A program made the position numbers and the translations under genes. From DASVDE01 sp963740065 (GTDB lineage Bacteria > Actinomycetota > Thermoleophilia > Solirubrobacterales > 70-9), in NCBI GenBank assembly GCA_963740065.1, contig CAVUCS010000006.1, forward strand, positions 1 to 64,000: DNA of 64,000 bases, written 5' to 3'. A model generated the notes under the pieces. That model was not told where the DNA came from, did no database searches, and was given only the letters and a program-made list of their open reading frames with translations. Positions 16,886-27,227 of the stretch are shown one piece after another; the stretch's first letter is position 1; each line of letters begins with the position of its first letter.

Positions 16886-17182
16886 CACAAATGGTCGTCC
16901 TGCACGACTCGGGCGGACAGCGGGTGCGCTGTTTGCCTCAACCGCGTCGCTGGGCTGGAGGGCCGCGAATTATCGCGCCGGCAGCGAGCCCTGCAAGCCC
17001 TCTGCGCGCAGAGGGCTCCTTGCGGCCCTTGCCTGCGGCGGCGGGTTCCGGGCTCGCCTGGCCGGCGCATCGCGGCCTCCGTCAACCCAGCGACGGAGGA
17101 GGCGCATATCGCCACCGCACAACGACACCCCCGCACCCCGCGGGCGCTGCGTGCCGAGACACTCGCCGCGGAGATCTATGCG

Positions 17183-17659
17183 ATGCACCGGGACCGTCTG
17201 TTGGCGCTCGCCAGGCGCAACTGCGCCTCTGCCGAGGATGCCGAAGAAGTCCTCCACGACGCCTTCGCCCGCTTCATCGACCGCTTCGACCCCGATTGCG
17301 AGGCGCCGCCGCTGGCCTGGCTCACCGTGACTCTGAAGCGGTTGTGTTGGGCGCGCTCAGAGCGCGAACGGCGAGCGCGACGCGACGGGCGCCCGCTTGG
17401 GCGCATCGTCGCGCTCGCCCCTCGCGCTGAGCTACTTGCCAATGACTGCAGCAGCCCCGAGGAGCTGGCCGAATTACATGAGGGCCTTGCGGAGGCGCGG
17501 GGGCAACTGGCTCGGCTGAAGCCGGCCGAGCGCACGGCGCTCGGCCTCTTCGCGATCGGCTACTCCTATCGCGAGATCTGCGGGCTGACCGGCTGGACCT
17601 ACACCAGAGTCAACCGCTGCATGGCCGAGGGTCGAGCGCGGTTGCGGGAAGAGGGCTAG
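17183..17659 (+). CDS. Small ECF-like sigma factor
   Basis: Region 2 (RDRLLALARRNCASAEDAEEVLHDAFARFIDRF) and region 4 (LARLKPAERTALGLFAIGYSYREICGLTGWTYTRVNRCMAEGRARL) of a sigma-70-like factor are clear. ATG 17183 gives 158 residues but cuts close to region 2. An upstream GGAGGAGG at 17095-17102 lies 5 bases before an in-frame ATC at 17108, which would add 25 residues and may be the real, non-AUG, start. It is the only + strand gene in the conjugation module. A paralogue with the same GWTYTKVNRC signature lies at 36168-36740. It probably directs transcription of element genes. Confidence 0.65.
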   Translation: MHRDRLLALARRNCASAEDAEEVLHDAFARFIDRFDPDCEAPPLAWLTVTLKRLCWARSERERRARRDGRPLGRIVALAPRAELLANDCSSPEELAELHEGLAEARGQLARLKPAERTALGLFAIGYSYREICGLTGWTYTRVNRCMAEGRARLREEG

Positions 17660-17670
17660 CCGTCCTGGGA

Positions 17671-18072
17671 TCAATCTGGCGCCCAGAGGCGCAGCGGGGT
17701 GCAGGAAGCGAGGCGGTCGAAGTCGGCGTCGGCGTGCAGCAAGGGCGCGCCGGTGCGCACGCAGGGGGCGGCGATCAGACAGTCGAGCGTCTTGCGGATC
17801 GTCACCCCGGCCCGGCGCGCCGAGCGGTACAGCTCGGCGGCGAGGGCGAAGTCCTCGAGGCCGTCGAGGCGGATGATCGGGAAGGCCCGCAGGTGGCGCT
17901 CCACCAGGCGCGCCTCGCGCTCGGAGCGCAAGCCCTGGAGGATCTCGGTGAAGACGATGTCGGTGAGGGCGACAGGTTCGCCGGCCTCGATCAGCTCGAC
18001 GCAGCGCTTGGCCTGCGGGGTGGCATTGTCGTTGAGCACGTCGATCCAGACGCTGGTGTCGACCACAATCAT
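17671..18072 (-). CDS. vapC: VapC PIN-domain RNase toxin
   Basis: A 133-residue PIN-domain protein. The metal-binding acidic residues are D5 (VVDTSVWID), E43 (FTEILQGL), D97 (TLDCLIA) and D115/D117 (HADADFDRL). VapC toxins cleave RNA, often tRNA. It follows the VapB gene after 12 bases and lies in the conjugation module between the lytic transglycosylase and the + strand sigma factor, where it probably stabilises the element. Complete and undisrupted. The target RNA is unknown. Confidence 0.9.
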   Translation of the reverse strand: MIVVDTSVWIDVLNDNATPQAKRCVELIEAGEPVALTDIVFTEILQGLRSEREARLVERHLRAFPIIRLDGLEDFALAAELYRSARRAGVTIRKTLDCLIAAPCVRTGAPLLHADADFDRLASCTPLRLWAPD

Positions 18073-18084
18073 GGGCTGGGCGAC

Positions 18085-18291
18085 TTAGCGGCCGCTGCGG
18101 CTCTCGGAGAGGTCGCCTTCCCAGCGCACCTTGCCGCGCAGATCGAGCACGCCGATGCGGCGGTGACGGGCGACCAGCTCGCGCAGCGCCGCGTCAACCG
18201 TCTCACGCTTGGTGCGGGCGCCGATCAGATGCTGCGCCTCGCGCATTACTTCATCGTCGATCTCGATATTGGTCCGCATACACATCACCAT
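18085..18291 (-). CDS. vapB: VapB antitoxin
   Basis: A short protein beginning MRTNIEIDDEVMREAQHLIGARTKRETVDAALRELVAR, the typical N-terminus of VapB-type (Arc/MetJ-like) antitoxins that bind their own promoter. The C-terminal tail (WEGDLSESRSGR) should bind and inhibit VapC. Three in-frame ATGs (18291, 18285, 18279) lie close together. The family start fits 18279; an AAGG site just upstream fits the first two. It is co-transcribed with vapC. Confidence 0.88.
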   Translation of the reverse strand: MVMCMRTNIEIDDEVMREAQHLIGARTKRETVDAALRELVARHRRIGVLDLRGKVRWEGDLSESRSGR

Positions 18292-18318
18292 ACACCTTGA
18301 AAGACACAGGATTGGAAA

Positions 18319-19368
18319 TCACAGCCCCGACGGGTGACTGGCAGCGAAGCCAACGCTCGACTGCTCGCCGAAGGCCGGGCCGTGGGCGATGTGGGGGCTG
18401 GCGGTGCCCCAGTCGCGACCGTCGATGGTGACGAAGACGTGGCCCGGGTTGGACCAGATCGTCACCCGACGGCCGGGGCCGGAGGGATAGGCGGCGCCGA
18501 GCGCGTCGGAGCGCAGAGCGCCGGGGTCGGGGTAGCCGGCGAGGACCAGCAGCCAGCGCACCGCGCCGGAGCAGTCGAGGCCCTTCGCGTCTGAGTCGAA
18601 GACCTGGCGCTCCTGGGCATCCCAGCAGTAGCTGCCGCCCGAGGGACCGGGCTGCGCCGCATGGCCACCGCCCCAGCAGTAGGGGATGCGGCGCGAGGAG
18701 ATCCAGCGGGCGACGTAGGCGATGCGGTCGGCTTTGGCGGCGGGCAGCGCGCCCAGCTGAGGCGAGGTCGCCGGGCGGCAGGCGAGGATGGTGGTGCCAA
18801 AGCGGTGCGAGGCCTCGAGCACATCGCGCACGTACCACTCGGCGTGGTTGTAGGCGAAGATCGCGGCGTACCAGTCACCCGGCGCGCCGGAGGCGTGCAG
18901 GTAGTTGGCGGTTCCGAAGACCGAGTCGGGGACGCTGTAGACGTCACGGCGCCCGTCGCCGTCGGCGTCCACCCCGTAGGAGGCCCAGGTCGCGGCGAGG
19001 AACTGGCCCGGCCCCGAGGCGCCGGCGAAGTTGGTCCCCGAGCGCACGCCGGGCAGGGTCGAACGGCCGAAGTCGGACTCAATCTCGTGCACCGCGGCGA
19101 CGATCGAAAAGCCGCGCGGGCCGAGCCGGTATCTGCTCGCCGCGCGCCCCAGCCAGGGCACATAGGTGGGTGGGATGCCTCTAGCGCCGGCACCGGTGAG
19201 GACGCAGGCCCCCCCGGCGCCGGTGGCCGAGCCCGTTGCGGCGACGAAGAGGCCGACGAAGGCGAGCAGGCAGAGCAGGGCGGAGAACCCGACCGCCGCC
19301 AGCTTCGCGCCGGCGGCGAGACGCGCGACCGTAAGGGCGACCTCGGCGAAGCGGCGAGCCTCTCTCAC
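18319..19368 (-). CDS. Bifunctional lytic transglycosylase / NlpC-P60 endopeptidase of the T4SS
   Basis: A 349-residue cell-wall enzyme. One membrane segment (~24-45) anchors it. An SLT domain (~66-190) carries HEIESDFGRS with catalytic E97, and a C-terminal NlpC/P60 domain (~205-345) carries KGLDCSGAVRWLL (Cys near 265) and NPGHVFVTI (His near 308). The two activities cut the glycan and the peptide parts of peptidoglycan to open a passage for the conjugation channel, as in TcpG/VirB1-type proteins of Gram-positive elements. The ATG overlaps the upstream TGA by 4 bases. It is complete and free of frameshifts. Confidence in both domains is high. Confidence 0.9.
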   Translation of the reverse strand: MREARRFAEVALTVARLAAGAKLAAVGFSALLCLLAFVGLFVAATGSATGAGGACVLTGAGARGIPPTYVPWLGRAASRYRLGPRGFSIVAAVHEIESDFGRSTLPGVRSGTNFAGASGPGQFLAATWASYGVDADGDGRRDVYSVPDSVFGTANYLHASGAPGDWYAAIFAYNHAEWYVRDVLEASHRFGTTILACRPATSPQLGALPAAKADRIAYVARWISSRRIPYCWGGGHAAQPGPSGGSYCWDAQERQVFDSDAKGLDCSGAVRWLLVLAGYPDPGALRSDALGAAYPSGPGRRVTIWSNPGHVFVTIDGRDWGTASPHIAHGPAFGEQSSVGFAASHPSGL

Positions 19369-19922
19369 GATCCCGGCCCGCTCGCCAGCCAGCGCCTCCC
19401 GCGCAACTCGAAGAGGAAGGAGAACTGGGCGGGGGCATCACCGCGCCGGGCCTCGCCGCTGACGATCGCACGCGGGGGTGAGAGGGCGACGAAGGAAACC
19501 TCGACCCGTCCCAGCCGCGCCCGCGGCGGGTAGCGCCCCGCTGCCGGGGCGCGCGGCGGGGCGGCCAGTAGCCGCGCGGCGAAGCCCGGCGTCGCGGTGG
19601 CGCGCAGCGCCCGCGCGAGGCCGGAGCCGCGCTCGCCGACCTCGTAGCGTCCGAAGGCGGCGAGGAAGCGGCGGGCGGTGGCGCGGAGGCGATCGCGCAG
19701 CAGGGCGCTCCTCGCCGCGAGCAGGCGCGGCGAGGGAGCCGCGAAGCCACTGACGGCGCCGACGGCGCCCCCGCCGAGAGCCCGCGACGGCGGCGGCGGG
19801 TCGGGCGCGGTGAGGGCGAAGAGCAGCGCCGCCGCGAGGATCGCCACCGAGGCGACGACGAAGAGGGCCAGGCGCCGCGACTCGGCCATCAGATCGTCGA
19901 ACCCCGGTGGCACGCGCGTCAT
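19365..19922 (-). CDS. Small membrane-anchored protein of conjugation operon
   Basis: A 185-residue protein with one N-terminal membrane segment (LALFVVASVAILAAALLFAL, residues ~18-37), a Pro/Ala-rich linker and a compact extracytoplasmic domain ending LFELRGRRWLASGPGS. The domain has the size and strand-rich ending of NTF2-like domains of conjugal channel proteins, but I do not recognise a family with confidence. Start and stop both overlap neighbours by 4 bases (ATGA), between the TrbL-like gene and the transglycosylase. This placement suggests a structural part of the channel. Confidence 0.65.
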   Translation of the reverse strand: MTRVPPGFDDLMAESRRLALFVVASVAILAAALLFALTAPDPPPPSRALGGGAVGAVSGFAAPSPRLLAARSALLRDRLRATARRFLAAFGRYEVGERGSGLARALRATATPGFAARLLAAPPRAPAAGRYPPRARLGRVEVSFVALSPPRAIVSGEARRGDAPAQFSFLFELRGRRWLASGPGS

Positions 19923-22268
19923 CCGCCCCTGCTCATATTGCGACGGGCTGGAAACGCATTCGCCGCGCGGCGCTCGCGGCGCAGGCCGCGCAGGTGCTCG
20001 CGGCGCTGCTGCGTTGATCCCTCGCCGTGCTGGCGCAGAGCCTCGACGGCTTGGCGCCCGCGACCGGCGACCCGGCCAGGTGGATCGGTGGCGAGCAAGC
20101 GCTGGCGGTCGCGCTTTCGTGCCTTCTCGATCGCTTCCTCGGCCTGCTCGCGCTCGGGGCCACGCAGCGCCTCAAAGGAGGCGCGCTCATAGCCGGCGCG
20201 GTGGGCGTGATCGGCGGGGTCGCGCGAGCCCTCCAGCAGGGCGCGATCCTCGGCAGCGAAGCGGCCGAGGTCTCGCTCGCTCCAACGCTCGCCGAGCGAG
20301 CGTTGGTTGCGCTCAGCGCGGGCGACCAGCTCTCTCGCCCGCTCGTAGCGCTCGCGATCCGCGACGGCGGGCGGCTGGGCGGCGCTGCCCACCGCAGGCT
20401 GCGCCAACCGGGGGCGGCATCCGACGCGGACGCCCCAGCTCCCCTTCCCTCCGGCCCGCCCGGGTCGGCCGTGTCGGGCCTCGTACTCGGTGACGGTGCG
20501 GCGCGCCTCGCGGTGGCGCTGATCGGCGAGGGCGCGGGCAGAGTCGCGCAGCGAGCCGCGCGCTGTGCGCCGGGTCGCCTCGCCGCCCTCGGTAGCGCGG
20601 GTGCTCGCCCAGCTCGTGGCGCGGCCGCCGACCCCCTTCACGGCCCCGCTCACCCCCCGCGCCATCCGCCGGGCAGTGCTGAGGGCGACGATCTGACCGA
20701 CGAAGCCGCGGCCGTGGCCCGGCTCGACCTCGCCGATGCTGAGCCAGCCGACCAGCTCGGCGCGCTTGAGGAAGACCGACCAGGTGAAGGCGCAAGAGAG
20801 CAGGAAGCCGCTGGCGCCGCCGAGCCCGCCGAGGATCGAGATCCCGGCGAGGACGACCGAGAGCAGCGCGGCGTAGATCACCTTGGCGGCGAGCGCGCCG
20901 AGCAGGGTCAGCCCCCAGGTCTTGAAGGCGCGACGGCCGGAGTCGCCGAGCAGCGGGAAGAAGAGGGCGAAGGGGGCGGCGAGCAGTAAGACGAAGGCGA
21001 TCGCGGCCTGGCCGAAGAGGCGGATCGACAGCCAGGCCAAGAGCAGGATCGCGCCGAGCAGGCCGAGCGCGAAGAGGCCCAGCATCGAGAGCCGGGTCAG
21101 CACCCCGTCGCCGCCCTGGGCGGCGACCTTGGCCTTGTAGCGGTCGGCCTCGTCCTTATCGAAGTACTTCCAGAGCTCGCGCCGGGCCGGGCTGCCCGGC
21201 GAGGAGCGCAAGTAAAGGTCGACCACCCGCTTCGGGCGCCCGTAGCGGCGGCGGGCGAACTGAGCGCAAGCGTCCTTCGCCTCGGCGCTGCCGAGCTCGG
21301 CGAGGTTGGCGAAGAGGGCGAGGGCGCCGACGTCGGCGCAGAACTTCTCGTCCGCCCGCTTGACCGCCTCGGCCGGCGGCGGGCCGAGTGCCCACTCGGC
21401 GTCGGAGAAGTTGAGCCCGGCGAAGGGAACCTCGACCAGCCTCGCCCAGGTCCGCGACATCGCCTCCGCGTAGGCGCCGGAGGGGCGCTGAAGCGAGCCG
21501 GACTGCGGCGCTCCGATCACCCCCAGCGCCACCTGGTCGGAGATCGCCGCCGCGCGGCCTACCGACTCGCGCGGGGCGGTGCACGACCCAGAGGCCAGTG
21601 ACGAGCATCGCGACGGCGGCGAGCGTTCCCGCTACCCCGGCGGCGACCTCGCGGCGGATCAGGCCCTTGTGGGCGAACCAGATGCCGCCGCAGACGACCA
21701 GCGTGCTCAGCCAGGGATCGGTGACGCGGGAATAGATGCGCCCGATCGAATTTGCGATCCGGTCCATCGTCTGCCCATCGCCGAAAGGGTTGAGGCCGAA
21801 GGCGAGGCCGAGCAGGGCGAGGACCAGCTTCAAGACGAAGATCAGTCCCAACCAGAGCCCGTTCAGCAGCATCACCAGGGCCTTGGCGAAAGTTCCGCTC
21901 GGGGCGTCGACGCCGGAGTCGATGAAGACGTCGAAGCCGTAGTTGGAGGCCGGGTAGTTGCTCTCCGGGGTGCCGTTGACCTGACAGGCTGAGCCGCGTC
22001 GCGGAGTCGCGGATCTGCGCCGGTCGATCGCAGGCGGGGTTACGGATGCCGAGGCCGGAGATCGGATCGACCTGGCCGGAGGCGAGCCGAGCTGGGCCGC
22101 CGCGGACGGGGCCAGTGGTGACCCAGGCTGCGATTTCGGCTTGGCGGGGGCGCTGTTCGGCGGTTTCTGTCTGGCAGCCGGGGACGGGGACGGGGTGGCC
22201 CAGAGGCAAGCGAGCGCGAGCGCGATCGTCGCCGCCAGCGCTGCGCCGGCCCTAAGCGGCCTCGGCAC
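19919..22268 (-). CDS. TrbL/VirB6-like polytopic channel protein, frameshifted in this sequence
   Basis: The N-terminus from GTG 22268 has a signal-like hydrophobic stretch (ALAATIALALACLWA), followed by a Pro/Ala-rich linker. Membrane helices follow (ALVMLLNGLWLGLIFVLKLV, LSTLVVCGGIWFAHKGLI, GTLAAVAMLVTGLWVV) in one frame. After a break near 21570 more helices follow in another (LGLFALGLLGAILLLAWLSI, AAIAFVLLLAAPFALFF), then a long charged C-terminal tail. This is the layout of TrbL/VirB6 proteins, the inner-membrane core of the channel. A second break lies near 21985-22050. The uninterrupted C-terminal part (19919-21532) is 537 codons. The start overlaps the VirB4 stop. The class is confident, the exact protein sequence is not. 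Confidence 0.65.
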
Positions 22269-24691
22269 CGGGCGGGGTGGTATCGAGCCCTGCAGCAGCC
22301 ACGGCGGGGGGGCGATCTGGATCGGGGCGACCTGGCCCTCGAAGTCGCGCAGGTAGCAGCGCCCGGCGCGGTAGCCGAGCAGGCGTTGGACGGCCACCTC
22401 GTCGTCGGGATCGAGGCGCAGCAGCGCCAAGGCGCGCTGCGCGCCTCGGCCTCGGTCTCGACGCCGAAGGCAAAGAGCGCGCCGACCAGCGGCTCCAGCG
22501 CCTCGGCGTCGCCGAGCATCTGGGTGGCGAGGATCGGGGTGATGTTCTGGCTGCGCCCGAGGCGGCTGATCCGCTCCAGTAGCGCCCGCCCTTGAGCGTC
22601 AGCGGTCAGCGCCCAGGCCTCGTCCATCGCCAGCACCGAGTGACGGGCGGTGTCGGTAGCGCAGAGGCGCAGAGCGTAGGCGGCGAGCAGGCGCAGGACC
22701 GCCAGGCCGCCGCGCTCCTCCTCGGCGAGGTCGGCGCGGGCGGTGCCGGCCAGCGGCAGGGTGAGGTTCTTGATCCGCAGCGAGACCACCTGCGTGTCGC
22801 CGACCTCGGGCAGGCAGGTCCGCTCGGTGCCGAGGCCGAGGCGGGCGAGGCCGGAGGAGCCGTGGACCTCGATCGCGCGGGCGACCTCTGCCGCCTCGGG
22901 GCTCTCGTAGGTCGGCGAGGCGCTCGAGCACCTCGCCGCAGCTGCGCGCCCCCGCGGCGGCGGCCTCCGAGACCGCCAGGCGCAGCTGGGTCTGCCACTC
23001 GGGGCGGACCGGCGCCGGCAGGATCGAGACGAGGAAGCCGTAGGCGAGGTCCTCGCGGGTCTCGGCGGCGCCGATCCGCATCGGGTCGAGCAGGCCGCGG
23101 TAGCGCTCGGCGGCGCGTCAGCTCGATCGTCTCCAGCGCCTCGGCGACGCCGGGCAGGCGCTTCGAGGCGGTGGTCGCCCTTGGGGTCGATGTCGACGAT
23201 CGGACCCGAGCCCTGCAGGAAGGCCTGCCAGAGCGCGAGCTCGAGCAGGATCGTCTTGCCGGAGCCGAGGGTGCCGGCGAGCAGGCAGGTCGGCGGGCGG
23301 CTGCGCTGGCAGAGCCTCGGCGAGGTCGAAGAGGACCGGCTCGCGCGAGCCGCCCAGCGTGTGGCCGATGTAGGGGCCGATCGGCCGAGCCGGCGTGGCT
23401 GATCGCGTGCGGGACCATCGCCCCGAGCTGGTCGGGCAGCAGGTGCTCCTTGTACTCGGGCAGCGGGAAGACGCTCGCCGGCAGCGAGGCCAAGAAGAGG
23501 CGGTGCTGCTCGCCGCCGGGGCGGTGCAGCGCCACCCGGCCGTAGCCCTCGCGCAGGCGCTCGATCCGCTCCTCGAGCTCCGCTTCGTCGCGGCCCGCCG
23601 ACCGCGAGAGCTGAGCGCACAGCGCAAGAGCGGCGGGCGGTCGCCGCCGCCGAGCACCGCCTCCAGCTCGCGGGCCGGATGGGGGCGCTCGGCCGACTCG
23701 ACGGATGGGCCGTGCTCGCCCGCGGACTCCTCGCGGGCGATCTGGTCGGCGTCGATCTTGCGCTTCGCGACCTGGCGGCGGGCCTCGCGGTTGGCGACGA
23801 ACTCGACCGAGAGCGTCGCGTCGACGGCGAAGTCGAGCTCCAGCGGCGCGAACATCAGCTCCGCCGCCGGGCCGGGGACGACCGCCTCCTCGGGCAGGGC
23901 GCCGCAGCACCAGGAGCGCCTGGTGGGCGCGGCCGCGCTCGGAGTCGAGGTGGAGTGAGCGCCGCTCGACCGTGACCCGGCTCTCGTGCAGGCGCAGGAG
24001 GTCGTAGCCGTAGGGGCGGAAGCGCTCCTCGCCCGCCGTGCTCGAGGAAGTGCAGCGCCTGCGGGCTGAAAGCCCTCGTCGCTGTCGGGCTCGCCGAGAC
24101 CGCGGGTGTAGGCGCGGCGGATCAGCGTCGCCAGGCGCTCCGGGCCGACCCGCGAGCAGTCGAGGTAGCCGAGTACCCGCTCGAAGGCCGCCTCCTCGGC
24201 GCGGCGCAACGCCTCAAGGCGGCGGGCGCCGACCCCGCGTGCCTCCTCGAAGCCGAGGCCGGCGGCGAGGCGGCTGCCAGAGCTCGGCGACGCCGTCGAG
24301 GGCGCCGCCGAGCGGACCGGGACCAGGCCGCCGCCCGAGCCGAGACGCACCGCGAGGTAGATCTCGGGGCGCAGCGCCTCGCGCGACTCGAAGGCCTCGC
24401 GGTGCTCGGCCAGGTGGCGCTCGAAGCGCCTCCGATGGCCGTGGCGGGGGTCGAGCGTCGCCAGCGCCCGGCGCTCGTAGGCGGCGGCGTCGAAGCGCGC
24501 GGGCGACGCGGAGGATCTGGAAGTCGGCCTCGATCGTGTAGGCGAGGGCCTCGAGGCGCTCGCCCACCTCGACCTTGCGAGCGTCCGAGAGGCCCGGGTA
24601 GCTCTGCCCGGCCAGCTCGTAGAGCGCCCAGGCGTCGCTCGGGGTGCGCAGGACGAGGTTGTCCCAGAAGAAGTAGGTGCGGCGGCCTCAA
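22252..24691 (-). CDS. VirB4/TcpF-like conjugation ATPase, frameshifted in this sequence
   Basis: Pieces in all three frames assemble into one VirB4-like ATPase of ~810 residues. The N-terminal part reads RRTYFFWDNLVLRTPSDAWALYELAG and ERLEALAYTIEADFQILR; the middle reads LSVEFVANREARRQVAKRKIDADQI. Walker A is LLAGTLGSGKTILLELALWQAF near 23250 with IVDIDPKGDH following, the late motif is SVLAMDEAWALT near 22610, and the C-terminus is DFEGQVAPIQIAPPPWLL. VirB4 powers assembly of the channel and DNA transfer. At least six single-base shifts break it. TTG 24691 overlaps the upstream stop, and the TAG at 22252 overlaps the TrbL-like start. Confidence 0.7.
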
Positions 24692-25323
24692 TCGAAGATC
24701 ACCGTCCGCCCGGCGGGTATCTCAAGCGTGTGGCCTCTGTGCAGCGCGGGGCCGCCCGCCGGGCTGATCCGCCAGCGCCGCGCCGCCGCCATTCGCTGCG
24801 CGGGGCTTGCTCCTGCGCGCCGCGGAACGCGCTGGGGCGCGATGCGCACGGGATAGCGCAAGAGCAGCCTCGCCGGCCCCGCAACCGCTCCCCGTGGGTA
24901 ACGGGAAGCGCGCAGATCGGGCGCCGCGACGATCCGACCCGAGCGGAGCCAGGACGCTGCCCTGCGCCGGGCAACGGCGCCCGGCGGCGAGGCTGCGCGG
25001 TGCCAGCCACCAGCGGGCGATGCCGACCAGCGCCCGGTGGGGGCTGCGGCCGTCTACCTCCCAGCGCGAGAGCGCCCAGGCGGCGGCGATCGGCGCCGCC
25101 ACCAGGCGCAGCGACTCCGGCAGGGCGGAGAGCAGGCTGCCCGCCAGCGGCAGGCGGCCGAGGGCGAGGATCGCCGCCAGGGCGCGAGCCAGTAGCCGAG
25201 CGCCCGCAGCTCGATCCCGTCCGGCAGCGGGATGCGCCAGTTCTGCAGCCGAAAGATGCGCCAGCGGCGGCGGAAGACCAGCCGGTAGGAGCGAACCACC
25301 TTCGGTGTGGCTTCGGCGGGCAT
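24688..25323 (-). CDS. TcpE-like conjugal membrane protein, frameshifted in this sequence
   Basis: The N-terminus (KVVRSYRLVFRRRWRIFRLQNWRIPLPDGIELRALGYWL) has the pattern of TcpE-family proteins of Gram-positive conjugation: a positively charged start, then RIPLPDGI before the first membrane helix. After a shift near 25180 two hydrophobic segments follow (LAGSLLSALPESLRLVAAPIAAAWAL), then ARWWLAPRSLAAGRRCPAQ, and the end reads RTVIFD. It probably anchors the ATPase to the channel. ATG 25323 follows the VirB2-like stop by three bases. Interrupted by one or more indels here. Confidence 0.55.
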
Positions 25324-25326
25324 CGC

Positions 25327-25702
25327 TCAGAAGACGAAGGCGGCGATGCCCTTGGCCGCGCCTCGATCGACTCCGGGCTGAGCAGGAAGATCAGCCCGAG
25401 CAGGGTGACGACGACGATGCCGAGCGCGGCGCCGACATTGCGCGAGACGAGGGCTCCGACCAGCAGGCAGCCGGCGAGCGCGGTCAGCACCGGCACCGCC
25501 CAGCCGCTCAGCAGACTCGCCGAGCCGCTCGCCGGCGCCGCTGACGTTGCCGCCTCCCCCGCCGCCGGAGAGCGACTTGGTGACCGCCGCCTCGGCGCCG
25601 GCGAGCGGCGAGGGAAGCGGGCCGCCCGGGGGCGGGGCGGTGGCGAAGGCGCCGAGCAGCAACGCGGCGCCGGCGAGCGGTGATTGCGATTCTGCGTTTC
25701 AT
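25327..25702 (-). CDS. Small two-helix membrane protein, possible VirB2/pilin-like, frameshifted
   Basis: ATG 25702 with an AGAGGTACGAG leader begins MKRRIAIT, a signal-like start. A Gly-rich stretch (KSLSGGGGGGNVSGAGE) follows, then two membrane helices in a second frame (AVPVLTALAGCLLVGALVS and ALGIVVVTLLGLIFLLSP), ending KGIAAFVF. Size (~120 residues corrected), cleavable start and two helices match VirB2-like major pilins or small channel proteins. Its position between the TcpC-like and TcpE-like genes agrees. At least two indels disrupt it, so the call is tentative. Confidence 0.5.
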
Positions 25703-25728
25703 CTCGTACCTCTCTCGGTTGGCGTGGC

Positions 25729-26610
25729 TCAGGTGTCGGTCGGGATGACCTCGATGAAGTCGACGTAGGGGCGCTCGCGGTAGGCGATGCCGAGCTCGTA
25801 GGCGAGCGTGTAGGTGGCGCCGCCGGGGTCGCTCGCGGTGAGCGTGGCGAGGACCGCGCCCGAGCCGGGGCCGGCGACCCAGGCGAGCTGGTCGAGGCTG
25901 CGCACTCGCAGGCGCCACGGTCGGCAGGGTCACCTCGGCCTCTGCGCTGAGGTCGGCGGCCAGGTTCGGCGCCGAGCCGGCCAGGTAGTTGCGGATCACG
26001 CGGTCGACACCCGGCGACCGCGGGGTCCTCGACCGGCGCTGCGCGGCTGCGGCGCGGCGGCGGTGTCGATCGACGGGGCGCCGACGAAGGCTGGGTAGCC
26101 GAGGAGGGCGAGGCCGCGGCCGCGCTGGTGGCGCACGGTGACCGCGAGGTAGAGCGGCGCGCGCTGGCTGGAGACCCCGGCGGCGACGGTGATCGCCCGC
26201 CCACCGGCAAGCGCCGGCTGGTCGGAGGCGACCTGCGCCCAGCGCACCCGCCGCTCGCCGGAGGCGGCGAAAAAGCCGGCGCCGGGGTCGAGGCCGGCGG
26301 GGAGGAACGGCGCCAGAGCACGGCGCGGGCGCCGGGACGCGCGGCGTCGTAAGTGAGATAGGCGCGGGCGAACTGCAGGGCGAAGTCGCGTGCAGGGGGC
26401 GTCGGCGCCGGTGGAGGTGGAAGCGACTGCGCGCTCGGGCTGCGGCGGCCAGAAGGTCGCCCGCAGCCCGAGCGTGAGGAAGACAAGCAAGACCGCGGTG
26501 GCGAGGTAGCGCGGCGCGGCGGCCGCGAGGCTGGCGCGGCGCACACTCTCCCAGCCGAAGCCGAGGTGGGCGACGAAGGGGGCCGGGGACTCTGTGGATC
26601 GCGCGTCCAT
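25729..26610 (-). CDS. TcpC-like conjugal transfer protein, frameshifted in this sequence
   Basis: Starts MDARSTESPAPFVAHLGFGWESVRRASL, then a single membrane helix (YLATAVLLVFLTLGLRATFW). The extracytoplasmic part, read across two frame breaks, contains FALQFARAYLTYDAARPGAR, FLPAGLDPGAGFFAASGERRVRWAQVASDQPALAGGRAITVAAGVSSQ and a C-terminal ELGIAYRERPYVDFIEVIPTDT. This is the TcpC/NTF2-like double-domain plan of Gram-positive channels. It lies 2 bases after the TGA of the next gene upstream. Breaks lie near 26390, 26310 and 25905-26020. Role: scaffold between membrane and wall, by family analogy. Confidence 0.6.
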
Positions 26611-26612
26611 GC

Positions 26613-27134
26613 TCAGCGCTCGAAGCTGAACTCGGGCCGCGGCGGCGCCGGAGCGGCGCTCGGTGGCGGCTCGCGCGGCGGCGCGGGGGCGGAGGTCGGA
26701 ATCACAACCGGGGCCGGAGCGTCCCCCGCCGAGCCGCCTGGCGCCTGCTCGGTCGTGGGTTCGCGCTCGGACTCTTGGCGGGGGTGGCGCCGCGACTCCC
26801 GCGGCGCGGACTCCGACCTCGGCTGGAGGGGACGCCGCACCGCCCGCGCGGGCAGCGCGGGCGGGCTCACCGCCGCCGTGGCGGGCGGCGCTGGCTCGAT
26901 CGACGCATCCCGCGGCGCTTCCCTCTCGGGGCCACCGCGGCCCAGAGCCCCGCCGCCGAGCGCGACTGCGGCCAGGGCCGCCAGGCCGAGGCCAAGCGCC
27001 GCGAGGCGGCGGGGTCCGGAACGCGGCGAGGGGCCTGATGCCTCTGCGCCGTCCTCCGAGCCAGCGGCTGCGGAGGACTCAGCGGAGAGAGACTCCTCGC
27101 CGAGCACGAAGACGTCGTTTCGCTTGCGTCCCAT
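26613..27134 (-). CDS. Proline-rich single-span membrane protein
   Basis: A 173-residue protein: an N-terminal cytoplasmic part (MGRKRNDVFVLGEESLSAES), one hydrophobic segment (AALGLGLAALAAVALGGGALG, residues ~45-65) and a long Pro/Arg/Glu-rich outer region ending APPRPEFSFER. No enzymatic domain. It sits directly before the TcpC-like gene and after the sigma-factor gene on the same strand, and is undisrupted. It may be a channel spacer or assembly factor; the low-complexity sequence does not allow a family call. Confidence 0.6.
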   Translation of the reverse strand: MGRKRNDVFVLGEESLSAESSAAAGSEDGAEASGPSPRSGPRRLAALGLGLAALAAVALGGGALGRGGPEREAPRDASIEPAPPATAAVSPPALPARAVRRPLQPRSESAPRESRRHPRQESEREPTTEQAPGGSAGDAPAPVVIPTSAPAPPREPPPSAAPAPPRPEFSFER

Positions 27135-27227
27135 CGTCGCCGAGACGAGGGGGGCGAGGGCTTCGATACCCCCGGCGGTCGGTGGCGCGGCGAGCCGAGA
27201 TGGGAATGCGAATGACGGAGCGGCAGC

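Noticed and set aside
23395..24007. Long + strand frames across the VirB4 region
   Set aside because: The minus strand carries recognisable VirB4 motifs across this stretch. The + frames are low-complexity Arg/Ala shadows.
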